This document shows, one piece after another, positions 1 through 10,953 of a DNA stretch of 64,000 nt; within the stretch, counting starts at the first letter, position 1; each line of letters opens with the position of its first letter. The stretch is from positions 1 through 64,000 of the forward strand of contig JAUPFP010000199.1 of NCBI GenBank assembly GCA_036925085.1, in the 5' to 3' direction. The position numbers were made by a program, and so were the translations under genes. The stretch is from Brachycybe producta. Its lineage: Eukaryota; Arthropoda; Diplopoda; Playtdesmida; Andrognathidae. The notes below the pieces were generated by a model. It was not told the DNA's origin. It ran no database searches and saw only the letters and a program-made list of their open reading frames with translations.

Positions 1-3000
1 AGTTAAATTTAAAGTTGAAATTGAAGTTGATGTTGATGATGGAGTTGAAGATGAAGTTGAAGTTAATGTTGAAGTTGAAGTTGAAGTTGAAGTTGAAGTT
101 GAAGTTCAAGTCGAAGTCGATGTTGAAGTGGAAGTTGAACTTGAAGTTGAAGTTAAAGTTGAAGTTAAAGTTATTGTTGAAGTTGAAGTTAAAGTAAAAG
201 TTGAAGTTGAAGTTGAAGTTGAAGTTGAATTTGAAGTTTACGTTGAAGTTGAAGTTGAAGTTGAAGTTAAAGTGAAAGTTAAGTTGAAGTTGAAGTTGAA
301 GTCAAGTTGAAGTCAAGTTGAAGTTGAAGTTGAAGTTGAAGTTGAAGTTGAAGTTGAAGTTGAAGTTAAAGTGAAAATGAAGTTGAAGTTGAAGTTGAAG
401 TCAAGTTGAAATTAAAGTTGAAAATAAAGTTGAAGTTGAAGTTAATGTTGATGTTAAAGTTAAAGGTAAAGTTGAAATTGAAGTTAATGTTGAAGTTGAA
501 GTTAAAGTAAAAGTTGAAGTTGAAGTTGAAGTTGAATTTGAAGTTAAAGGTAAAGTTGAAATTGAAGTTGATGTTGATGATGGAGTTGAAGTTGAAGTTA
601 AAGTGAAAGTTAAGTTGAAGTTGAAGTTGAAGTCAAGTTGAAGTCAAGTTGAAGTTAAAGTTGAAGTTGAAGTTGAAGTTGAAGTTGAAGTTGAAGTTGA
701 AGTTAAAGTTAAAATTAAAGGTGAAGTTGAAGTTGAAGTTGAAGTTGAAGTTGAAGATTAAGTTGTAGTTGAAGTTGAAGTTAAAGTTGAAGTTAAAGTT
801 AAAGGTAAAGTTGAAATTGAAGTTGATGTTGAAGTTGATGTTGAAGTTGAAGTTGAAGTTAAAGTTGAAATTAAAGTTAATGTTGAAGTTGAAGTTAAAG
901 TTGAAGTTAAAGTTAATGTTGAAGTTGAAGTTAAAGTAAAAGTTGAAGTTGAAGTTGAAGTTGAAGTTGAATTTGAAGTTGAAGTTGAAGTTAAAGTTAA
1001 AGTTGAAGTTGAAGTTGAAGTTGAAGTTGAAATTGAAGTTGAAGCTGAAGTTGAAGTTAAAGTTGAAGTTGAATTGGCAGTTGAAGTTGAATTTGCAGTT
1101 GAAGTTGAATTTGAAGTTTAATTTGAAGTTGAAGTTAAAGTTGAATTTGATGTTGATGTTGAAGTTGAAGTTGAAGTTGAAGTTGAAGTTGAAGTTGAAG
1201 TTGAAGTTGAAGTTGAAGTTAAAGTTGAGGTTGAAGTTAAAGTGAAAATGAAGTTGAAGTTGAAGTTGAAATCAAGTTGAAATTGAAGTTGAAGTTAAAG
1301 TTGAAATTGAAAGTTAATGTTGAAGTTGAAATTAAAGTTAATGGTGAAGTTGAAGTTGAAGTTGAAGTTAAAGTTTTGGTGGAAGTTAATGTTGAAGTTG
1401 AAGTTAAAGTAAAAGCTGAAGTTGAAATTGATGTTGAAGTTGAAGTTGAAGTTGAATTTGAAAGTGAAGTTGAAGTTGAAGTTGAAGTTAAAAGTTGAAG
1501 TTTAAGTTGAAGTTGAAGTTGAAGTTGAAGTTGAAGTTAAAGTTGAAGTTATTGTTGAAGTTGAAGTTAAAGTAAAAGTTGAAGTTGAAGTTGAATTTGA
1601 AGTTAACATTGAAGTTGAAGTTGAAGTTAAAGTGAAAGTTAAATTTAAAGTTGAAATTGAAGTTGATGTTGATGATGGAGTTGAAGATGAAGTTAAAGAT
1701 AAAGTTGAAGTTGAAGTTAATGTTGAAGTTGAAGTTCAAGTTGAAGTTGAAGTTCAAGTCAAAGTCGATGTTGAAGTGGAAGTTGAACTTGAAGTTGAAG
1801 TTAAAGTTGAAGTTAAAGTTATTGTTGAAGTTGAAGTTAAAGTAAAAGTTGAAGTTGAAGTTGAAGTTGAAGTTGAAGTTGAATTTGAAGTTGACTTTGA
1901 AGTTGAAGTTGAAGTTGAAGTTGAAGTTAAAGTGAAAGTTAAGTTGAAGTTGAAGTCAAGTTGAAGTTGAAGTTGAAGTTGAAGTTGAAGTTAAAGTGAA
2001 AATGAAGTTGAAGTTGAAGTTGAAGTCAAGTTGAAATTAAAGTTGAAGTTAAAGTTGAAGTTGAAGTTAATGTTGAAGTTAAAGTTAAAGGTAAAGTTGA
2101 AATTGAAGTTGATGTTGAAGTTGATGTTGAAGTTGAAGTTGAAGTTGAAGTTAAAGTTGAAGTTAAAGTTAATGTTGAAGTTGAAGTTAAAGTAAAAGTT
2201 GAAGTTGAAGTTGAAGTTGAATTTAAAGTTGAAGTTTTAGTTGAAGGTGAAGTTGAAATTAATGTTGAAGTTAGAGTTAATTTTGAATTGAAATTAACAT
2301 TGAAGTTGAAGTTGAAGTTAAAGTTAAAGGTAAAGTTGAAATTGAAGTTGATGTTGATGATGGAGTTGAAGTTGAAGTTAAAGTGAAAGTTAAGTTGAAG
2401 TTGAAGTGTAAGTCAAGTTGAAGTCAAGTTGAAGTTGAAGTTGAAGTTGAAGTTGAAGTTGAAGTTGAAGTTGAAGTTAAAGTTAAAATTAAAGCTGAAG
2501 TTGAAGTTGAAGTTGAAGTTGAAGTTGAAGATTAAGTTGTAGTTGAAGTTGAAGTTAAAGTTGAAGTTAAAGTTAAAGGTAAAGTTGAAATTGAAGTTGA
2601 TGTTGAAGTTGAAGTTGTAGTTGAAGTTAAAGTTGAAGTTAAAGTTAATGTTGAAGTTGAAGTTAAAGTAAAAGTTGAAGTTGAAGTTGAAGTTGAATTT
2701 GAAGTTGAAGTTTTAGTTGAAGGTGAAGTTGAAGTTAATGTTGAAGTTAGAGTTACTTTTGAATTGAAATTAACATTGATGTTGAAGTTGAAGTTAAAGT
2801 TAAAGATAAAGTTGAAATTGAAGTTGATGTTGACGATGGAGTTGAAGTTGAAGTTAAAGTTAAAGTTGAAGTTGAAGTTATTGTTGAAGTTGAAGTTAAA
2901 GTAAAAGTTGAAGTTGAAGTTGAAGTTGAAGTTGAATTTGAAGTTGACGTTGAAGTTGAAGTTGAAGTTGAAGTTGAAGTTAAAGTGAAAGTTAAATTTA

Positions 3001-5900
3001 AAGTTGAAATTGAAGTTGATGTTGATGATGGAGTTGAAGATGAAGTTGAAGTTAATGTTGAAGTTGAAGTTGAAGTTGAAGTTGAAGTTGAAGTTGAAGT
3101 TGAAGTTCAAGTCGAAGTCGATGTTGAAGTGGAAGTTGAACTTGAAGTTGAAGTTAAAGTTGAAGTTAAAGTTATTGTTGAAGTTGAAGTTAAAGTAAAA
3201 GTTGAAGTTAAAGTTGAAGTTGAAGTTGAATTTGAAGTTTACGTTGAAGTTGAAGTTGAAGTTGAAGTTAAAGTGAAAGTTAAGTTGAAGTTGAAGTTGA
3301 AGTCAAGTTGAAGTCAAGTTTAAGTTGAAGTTGAAGTTGAAGTTGAAGTTGAAGTTGAAGTTGAAGTTGAAGTTGAAGTTGAAGTTGAAGTGAAAATGAA
3401 GTTGAAGTTGAAGTCAAGTTTAAATTAAAGTTGAAGTTAATGTTGAAGTTGAAGTTAATGTTGATGTTAAAGTTAAAGGTAAAGTTGAGATTGAAGTTGA
3501 TGTTGAAGTTGATGTTGAAGTTGATGTTGAAGTTGAAGTTGAAGTTGAAGTTAAAGTTGAAGTTAAAGTTAATGTTGAAGTTGAAGTTGAATTTGACTTT
3601 GACGTTGAAGTTGAAGTTGAAGTTGAAGTTGAAGTTGAAGTTAAAGTGAAAGTTAAATTTAAAGTTGAAATTGAAGTTGATGTTGATGATGGAGTTGAAG
3701 ATGAAGTTGAAGTTAATGTTGAAGTTGAAGTTGAAGTTGAAGTTGAAGTTGAAGTTCAAGTCGAAGTCGATGTTGAAGTGGAAGTTGAACTTGAAGTTGA
3801 AGTTAAAGTTGAAGTTAAAGTTATTGTTGAAGTTGAAGTTAAAGTAAAAGTTGAAGTTGAAGTTGAAGTTGAAGTTGAATTTGAAGTTTACCTTGAAGTT
3901 GAAGTTGAAGTTGAAGTTAAAGTGAAAGTTAAGTTGAAGTTGAAGTTGAAGTCAAGTTGAAGTCAAGTTGAAGTTGAAGTTGAAGTTGAAGTTGAAGTTG
4001 AAGTTGAAGTTGAAGTTAAAGTGAAAATGAAGTTGAAGTTGAAGTTGAAGTCAAGTTGAAATTAAAGTTGAAGTTAAAGTTGAAGTTGAAGTTAATGTTG
4101 ATGTTAAAGTTAAAGGTAAAGTTGAAATTGAAGTTGATGTTGAAGTTGATGTTGAAGTTGATGTTGAAGTTGAAGTTGAAGTTGAAGTTAAAGTTGAAGT
4201 TAAAGTTAATGTTGAAGTTGAAGTTAAAGTAAAAGTTGAAGTTGAAGTTGAAGTTGAATTTGAAGTTAAAGGTAAAGTTGAAATTGAAGTTGATGTTGAT
4301 GATGGAGTTGAAGTTGAAGTTAAAGTGAAAGTTAAGTTGAAGTTGAAGTTGAAGTCAAGTTGAAGTCAAGATGAAGTTGAAGTTGAAGTTGAAGTTGAAG
4401 TTGAAGTTGAAGTTGAAGTATAAGTTGAAGTTAAAGTTAAAGGTAAAGTTGAAATTGAAGTTAATGTTGATGATGGAGTTGAAGTTGAAGTTAAAGTGAA
4501 AGTTAAGTTGAAGTTGAAGTGTAAGTCAAGTTGAAGTCAAGTTGAAGTTGAAGTTGAAGTTGAAGTTGAAGTTGAAGTTGAAGTTGAAGTTGAAGTTAAA
4601 GTTAAAATTAAAGCTGAAGTTGAAGTTGAAGTTGAAGTTGAAGATTAAGTTGTAGTTGAAGTTGAAGTTAAAGTTGAAGTTAAAGGTAAAGTTGAAATTG
4701 AAGTTGATGTTGAAGTTGAAGTTGTAGTTGAAGTTAAAGTTGAAGTTGAAGTTAAAGTTAATGTTGAAGTTGAAGTTAAAGTAAAAGTTGAAGTTGAAGT
4801 TGAAGTTGAATTTGAAGTTGAAGTTTTAGTTGAAGGTGAAGTTGAAGTTAAAGTTGAAGTTAGAGTTAATTTTGAATTGAAATTAACATTGAAGTTGAAG
4901 TTGAAGTTAAAGTTAAAGATAAAGTTGAAATTGAAGTTGATGTTGACGATGGAGTTGAAGTTGAAGTTAAAGTTAAAGTTGAAGTTGAAGTTAATGTTGA
5001 AGTTGAAGTTGTAGTAAAAGTTGAAGTTGAAGTTCAAGTCGAAGTCGATGTTGAAGTGGAAGTTGAACTTGAAGTTGAAGTTAAAGTTGAAGTTAAAGTA
5101 AAAGCTGAAGTTGAAATTGAAGTTGAAGATGAAGTTGAATTTGAAGGTGAAGTTGAAGTTGAAGTTTTGGTGGAAGTTAATGTTGAAGTTGAAGTTTTGG
5201 TGGAAGTTAATGTTGAAGTTGAAGTTAAAGTAAAAGCTGAAGTTGAAATTGATGTTGAAGTTGAAGTTGAAGTTGAATATGAAGGTGAAGTTGAAGTTGA
5301 AGTTGAAGTTAAAAGTTGAAGTTGAAGTTGAAGATGAAGTTGAAGTTGAAGTTGAAGTTGAAGTTAAAGTTGAAGTTATTGTTGAAGTTGAAGTTAAAGT
5401 AAAAGTTGAAGTTGAAGTTGAAGTTGAAGTTGAATTTGAAGTTGACGTTGACGTTGAAGTTGAAGTTGAAGTTGAAGTTGAAGTTGAAGTTGAAGTTAAA
5501 GTGAAAGTTAAATTTAAAGTTGAAATTGAAGTTGATGTTGATGATGGAGTTGAAGATGAAGTTGAAGTTAATGTTGAAGTTGAAGTTGAAGTTGAAGTTG
5601 AAGTTGAAGTTGAAGTTCAAGTCGAAGTCGATGTTGAAGTGGAAGTTGAACTTGAAGTTGAAGTTAAAGTTGAAGTTAAAGTTTTTGTTGAAGTTGAAGT
5701 TAAAGTAAAAGTTGAAGTTGAAGTTGAAGTTGAAGTTGAATTTGAAGTTTACGTTGAAGTTGAAGTTGAAGTTGAAGTTAAAGTGAAAGTTAAGTTGAAG
5801 TTGAAGTTGAAGTCAAGTTGAAGTCAAGTTGAAGTTGAAGTTGAAATTGAAGTTGAAGTTGAAGTTGAAGTTGAAGTTGAAGTTAAAGTGAAAATGAAGT
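1..5900. repeat. GAAGTT hexamer satellite, large segment A copy 1
   Basis: Continuous hexamer satellite based on GAAGTT, with recurring variant blocks: GATGTTGATGATGGAG, GTTTTGGTGGAAG, GTCGAAGTCGATG and GTCAAGTTG. The order of these variants is repeated at 20960-26890. For example, landmarks at 15, 943, 1651, 3431, 3665, 5056 and 5243 recur at 20974, 21956, 22669, 24443, 24677, 26044 and 26231. The offset drifts from 20959 to 21018 in small steps, mostly multiples of 6. The window starts inside this segment, so its left end is not seen. No gene is visible; dipeptide reading frames here are by-products of the 6-bp period. Confidence 0.9.
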
Positions 5901-7856
5901 TGAAGTTGAAGTTGAAGTCAAGTTGAAATTAAAGTTGAAGTTAAAGTTGAAGTTGAAGTTAATGTTGATGTTAAAGTTAAAGGTAAAGTTGAAATTGAAG
6001 TTGATGTTGAAGTTGATGTTGAAGTTGATGTTGAAGTTGATGTTGAAGTTGATGTTGAAGTTGATGTTGAAGTTGAAGTTGAAGTTGAAGTTAAAGTTGA
6101 AGTTAAAGTTAATGTTGAAGTTGAAGTTAAAGTAAAAGTTGAAGTTGAAGTTGAAGTTGAATTTGAAGTTAAAGGTAAAGTTGAAATTGAAGTTGATGTT
6201 GATGATGGAGTTGAAGTTGAAGTTAAAGTGAAAGTTAAGTTGAAGTTGAAGTTGAAGTCAAGTTGAAGTCAAGTTGAAGTTGAAATTGAAGTTGAAGTTG
6301 AAGTTAAAGGTAAAGTTGAAATTGAAGTTGATGTTGATGATGGAGTTGAAGTTGAAGTTAAAGTGATAAGTTGAAATTGAAGTGTAAGTCAAGTTGAAGT
6401 CATAGTTGAAGTTGAAGAGTTGAAGTTGAAGTTGAAGTTGAAGTTGAAGTTCAAGTCGAAGTCGATGTTGAAGTGAAGTTGAACTTGAAGTTGAAGTTAA
6501 AGTTGAAGTTAAAGTTTTTGTTGAAGTTGAAGTAAAGTAAAAGTTGAAGTTGAAGTTGAAGTTGAAGTTGAATTTGAAGTTTACGTTGAAGTTGAAGTTG
6601 AAGTTGAAGTTAAAGTGAAAGTTAAGTTGAAGTTGAAGTTGAAGTCAAGTTGAAGTCAAGTTGAAGTTGAAGTTGAAATTGAAGTTGAAGTTGAAGTTGA
6701 AGTTGAAGTTGAAGTTAAAGTGAAAATGAAGTTGACAGTTGAAGTTGAAGTCAAGTTGAAATTAAAGTTGAAGTTAAAGTTGAAGTTGAAGTTAATGTTG
6801 ATGTTAAAGTTAAAGGTAAAGTTGAAATTGAAGTTGATGTTGAAGTTGATTGTTGAAGTTGATGTTGAAGTTGATGTTGAAGTTGATGTTGAAGTTGATG
6901 TTGAAGTTGATGTTGAAGTTGATGTTGAAGTTGAAGTTGAAGTTGAAGTTAAAAGTTGAAGTTAAAGTTAATGTTGAAGTTGAAGTTAAAGTAAAAGTTG
7001 AAGTTGAAGTTGAAGTTGAATTTGAAGTTAAAGGTAAAGTTGAAATTGAAGTTGATGTTGATGATGGAGTTGAAGTTGAAGTTAAAGTGAAAGTTAAGTT
7101 GAAGTTGAAGTTGAAGTCAAGTTGAAGTCAAGTTGAAGTTGAAATTGAAGTTGAAGTTGAAGTTGAAGTTGAAGTTAAAGTTAAAGGTAAAGTTGAAATT
7201 GAAGTTGATGTTGATGATGGAGTTGAAGTTGAAGTTAAAGTGAAAGTTAAGTTGAAATTGAAGTGTAAGTCAAGTTGAAGTCAAGTTGAAGTTGAAGTTA
7301 ATGTTGATGTTAAAGTTAAAGGTAAAGTTGAAATTGAAGTTGATGTTGAAGTTGATGTTGAAGTTGATGTTGAAGTTGATGTTGAAGTTGAAGTTGAAGT
7401 TGAAGTTAAAGTTGAAGTTAAAGTTAATGTTGAAGTTGAAGTTAAAGTAAAAGTTGAAGTTGAAGTTGAAGTTGAATTTGAAGTTAAAGGTAAAGTTGAA
7501 ATTGAAGTTGATGTTGATGATGGAGTTGAAGTTGAAGTTAAAGTGAAAGTTAAGTTGAAGTTGAAGTTGAAGTCAAGTTGAAGTCAAGATGAAGTTGAAG
7601 TTGAAGTTGAAGTTGAAGTTGAAGTTGAAGTTGAAGTTGAAGTTAAAGTTAAAGGTAAAGTTGAAATTGAAGTTGATGTTGATGATGGAGTTGAAGTTGA
7701 AGTTAAAGTGAAAGTTAAGTTGAAGTTGAAGTGTAAGTCAAGTTGAAGTCAAGTTGAAGTTGAAGTTGAAGTTGAAGTTGAAGTTGAAGTTGAAGTTGAA
7801 GTTGAAGTTAAAGTTAAAATTAAAGCTGAAGTTGAAGTTGAAGTTGAAGTTGAAGA

Positions 7857-10800
7857 TTAAGTTGTAGTTGAAGTTGAAGTTAAAGTTGAAGTTAAAGGTA
7901 AAGTTGAAATTGAAGTTGATGTTGAAGTTGAAGTTGTAGTTGAAGTTAAAGTTGAAGTTAAAGTTGAAGTTAAAGTTAATGTTGAAGTTGAAGTTAAAGT
8001 AAAAGTTGAAGTTGAAGTTGAAGTTGAATTTGAAGTTGAAGTTTTAGTTGAAGGTGAAGTTGAAGTTAAAGTTGAAGTTAGAGTTAATTTTGAATTGAAA
8101 TTAACATTGAAGTTGAAGTTGAAGTTAAAGTTAAAGATAAAGTTGAAATTGAAGTTGATGTTGATGATGGAGTTGAAGTTGAAGTTAAAGTTAAAGTTGA
8201 AGTTGAAGTTAATGTTGAAGTTGAAGTTGTAGTAAAAGTTGAAGTTGAAGTTCAAGTCGAAGTCGATGTTGAAGTGGAAGTTGAACTTGAAGTTGAAGTT
8301 AAAGTTGAAGTTAAAGTAAAAGCTGAAGTTGAAATTGAAGTTGAAGATGAAGTTGAATTTGAAGGTGAAGTTGAAGTTGAAGTTTTGGTGGAAGTTAATG
8401 TTGAAGTTGAAGTTTTGGTGGAAGTTAATGTTGAAGTTGAAGTTAAAGTAAAAGCTGAAGTTGAAATTAATGTTGAAGTTGAAGTTGAAGTTGAATATGA
8501 AGGTGAAGTTGAAGTTGAAGTTGAAGTTGAAGTTGAAGTTGAATTTGAAGTTGACGTTGAAGTTGAAGTTGAAGTTGAAGTTGAAGTTGAAGTTGAAGTT
8601 AAAGTGAAAGTTAAATTTAAAGTTGAAATTGAAGTTGATGTTGATGATGGAGTTGAAGATGAAGTTGAAGTTAATGTTGAAGTTGAAGTTGAAGTTGAAG
8701 TTGAAGTTGAAGTTCAAGTCGAAGTCGATGTTGAAGTGGAAGTTGAACTTGAAGTTGAAGTTAAAGTTGAAGTTAAAGTTTTTGTTGAAGTTGAAGTTAA
8801 AGTAAAAGTTGAAGTTGAAGTTGAAGTTGAAGTTGAATTTGAAGTTTACGTTGAAGTTGAAGTTGAAGTTGAAGTTAAAGTGAAAGTTAAGTTGAAGTTG
8901 AAGTTGAAGTCAAGTTGAAGTCAAGTTGAAGTTGAAGTTGAAATTGAAGTTGAAGTTGAAGTTGAAGTTGAAGTTGAAGTTAAAGTGAAAATGAAGTTGA
9001 AGTTGAAGTTGAAGTCAAGTTGAAATTAAAGTTGAAGTTAAAGTTGAAGTTGAAGTTAATGTTGATGTTAAAGTTAAAGGTAAAGTTGAAATTGAAGTTG
9101 ATGTTGAAGTTGATGTTGAAGTTGATGTTGAAGTTGATGTTGAAGTTGATGTTGAAGTTGATGTTGAAGTTGAAGTTGAAGTTGAAGTTAAAGTTGAAGT
9201 TAAAGTTAATGTTGAAGTTGAAGTTAAAGTAAAAGTTGAAGTTGAAGTTGAAGTTGAATTTGAAGTTAAAGGTAAAGTTGAAATTGAAGTTGATGTTGAT
9301 GATGGAGTTGAAGTTGAAGTTAAAGTGAAAGTTAAGTTGAAGTTGAAGTTGAAGTCAAGTTGAAGTCAAGTTGAAGTTGAAATTGAAGTTGAAGTTGAAG
9401 TTAAAGGTAAAGTTGAAATTGAAGTTGATGTTGATGATGGAGTTGAAGTTGAAGTTAAAGTGAAAGTTAAGTTGAAATTGAAGTGTAAGTCAAGTTGAAG
9501 TCAAGTTGAAGTTGAAGTTGAAGTTGAAGTTGAAGTTGAAGTTGAAGTTCAAGTCGAAGTCGATGTTGAAGTGGAAGTTGAACTTGAAGTTGAAGTTAAA
9601 GTTGAAGTTAAAGTTTTTGTTGAAGTTGAAGTTAAAGTAAAAGTTGAAGTTGAAGTTGAAGTTGAAGTTGAATTTGAAGTTTACGTTGAAGTTGAAGTTG
9701 AAGTTGAAGTTAAAGTGAAAGTTAAGTTGAAGTTGAAGTTGAAGTCAAGTTGAAGTCAAGTTGAAGTTGAAGTTGAAATTGAAGTTGAAGTTGAAGTTGA
9801 AGTTGAAGTTGAAGTTAAAGTGAAAATGAAGTTGAAGTTGAAGTTGAAGTCAAGTTGAAATTAAAGTTGAAGTTAAAGTTGAAGTTGAAGTTAATGTTGA
9901 TGTTAAAGTTAAAGGTAAAGTTGAAATTGAAGTTGATGTTGAAGTTGATGTTGAAGTTGATGTTGAAGTTGATGTTGAAGTTGATGTTGAAGTTGATGTT
10001 GAAGTTGATGTTGAAGTTGATGTTGAAGTTGAAGTTGAAGTTGAAGTTAAAGTTGAAGTTAAAGTTAATGTTGAAGTTGAAGTTAAAGTAAAAGTTGAAG
10101 TTGAAGTTGAAGTTGAATTTGAAGTTAAAGGTAAAGTTGAAATTGAAGTTGATGTTGATGATGGAGTTGAAGTTGAAGTTAAAGTGAAAGTTAAGTTGAA
10201 GTTGAAGTTGAAGTCAAGTTGAAGTCAAGTTGAAGTTGAAATTGAAGTTGAAGTTGAAGTTGAAGTTGAAGTTAAAGTTAAAGGTAAAGTTGAAATTGAA
10301 GTTGATGTTGATGATGGAGTTGAAGTTGAAGTTAAAGTGAAAGTTAAGTTGAAATTGAAGTGTAAGTCAAGTTGAAGTCAAGTTGAAGTTGAAGTTAATG
10401 TTGATGTTAAAGTTAAAGGTAAAGTTGAAATTGAAGTTGATGTTGAAGTTGATGTTGAAGTTGATGTTGAAGTTGATGTTGAAGTTGAAGTTGAAGTTGA
10501 AGTTAAAGTTGAAGTTAAAGTTAATGTTGAAGTTGAAGTTAAAGTAAAAGTTGAAGTTGAAGTTGAAGTTGAATTTGAAGTTAAAGGTAAAGTTGAAATT
10601 GAAGTTGATGTTGATGATGGAGTTGAAGTTGAAGTTAAAGTGAAAGTTAAGTTGAAGTTGAAGTTGAAGTCAAGTTGAAGTCAAGATGAAGTTGAAGTTG
10701 AAGTTGAAGTTGAAGTTGAAGTTGAAGTTGAAGTTGAAGTTAAAGTTAAAGGTAAAGTTGAAATTGAAGTTGATGTTGATGATGGAGTTGAAGTTGAAGT

Positions 10801-10953
10801 TAAAGTGAAAGTTAAGTTGAAGTTGAAGTGTAAGTCAAGTTGAAGTCAAGTTGAAGTTGAAGTTGAAGTTGAAGTTGAAGTTGAAGTTGAAGTTGAAGTT
10901 GAAGTTAAAGTTAAAATTAAAGCTGAAGTTGAAGTTGAAGTTGAAGTTGAAGA
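7857..10953. repeat. Higher-order satellite unit, 3097 bp, copy 1
   Basis: The first 861 bp of this unit (7857-8717) give a minus-strand translation identical to those of 10954-11814 and 15823-16683. The three blocks are therefore nearly or fully identical over 861 bp, variants included. The first two starts are 3097 bp apart. The similarity runs on past this core through the GATGTT runs at about 9.1 and 9.95 kb. It is a higher-order repeat of the satellite and holds no gene. Confidence 0.8.

Noticed and set aside
5998..10022. CRISPR-like regular repeats in the GATGTT runs
   Set aside because: There are no unique spacers; it is a simple 12-mer tandem repeat in a eukaryotic satellite with no cas genes.
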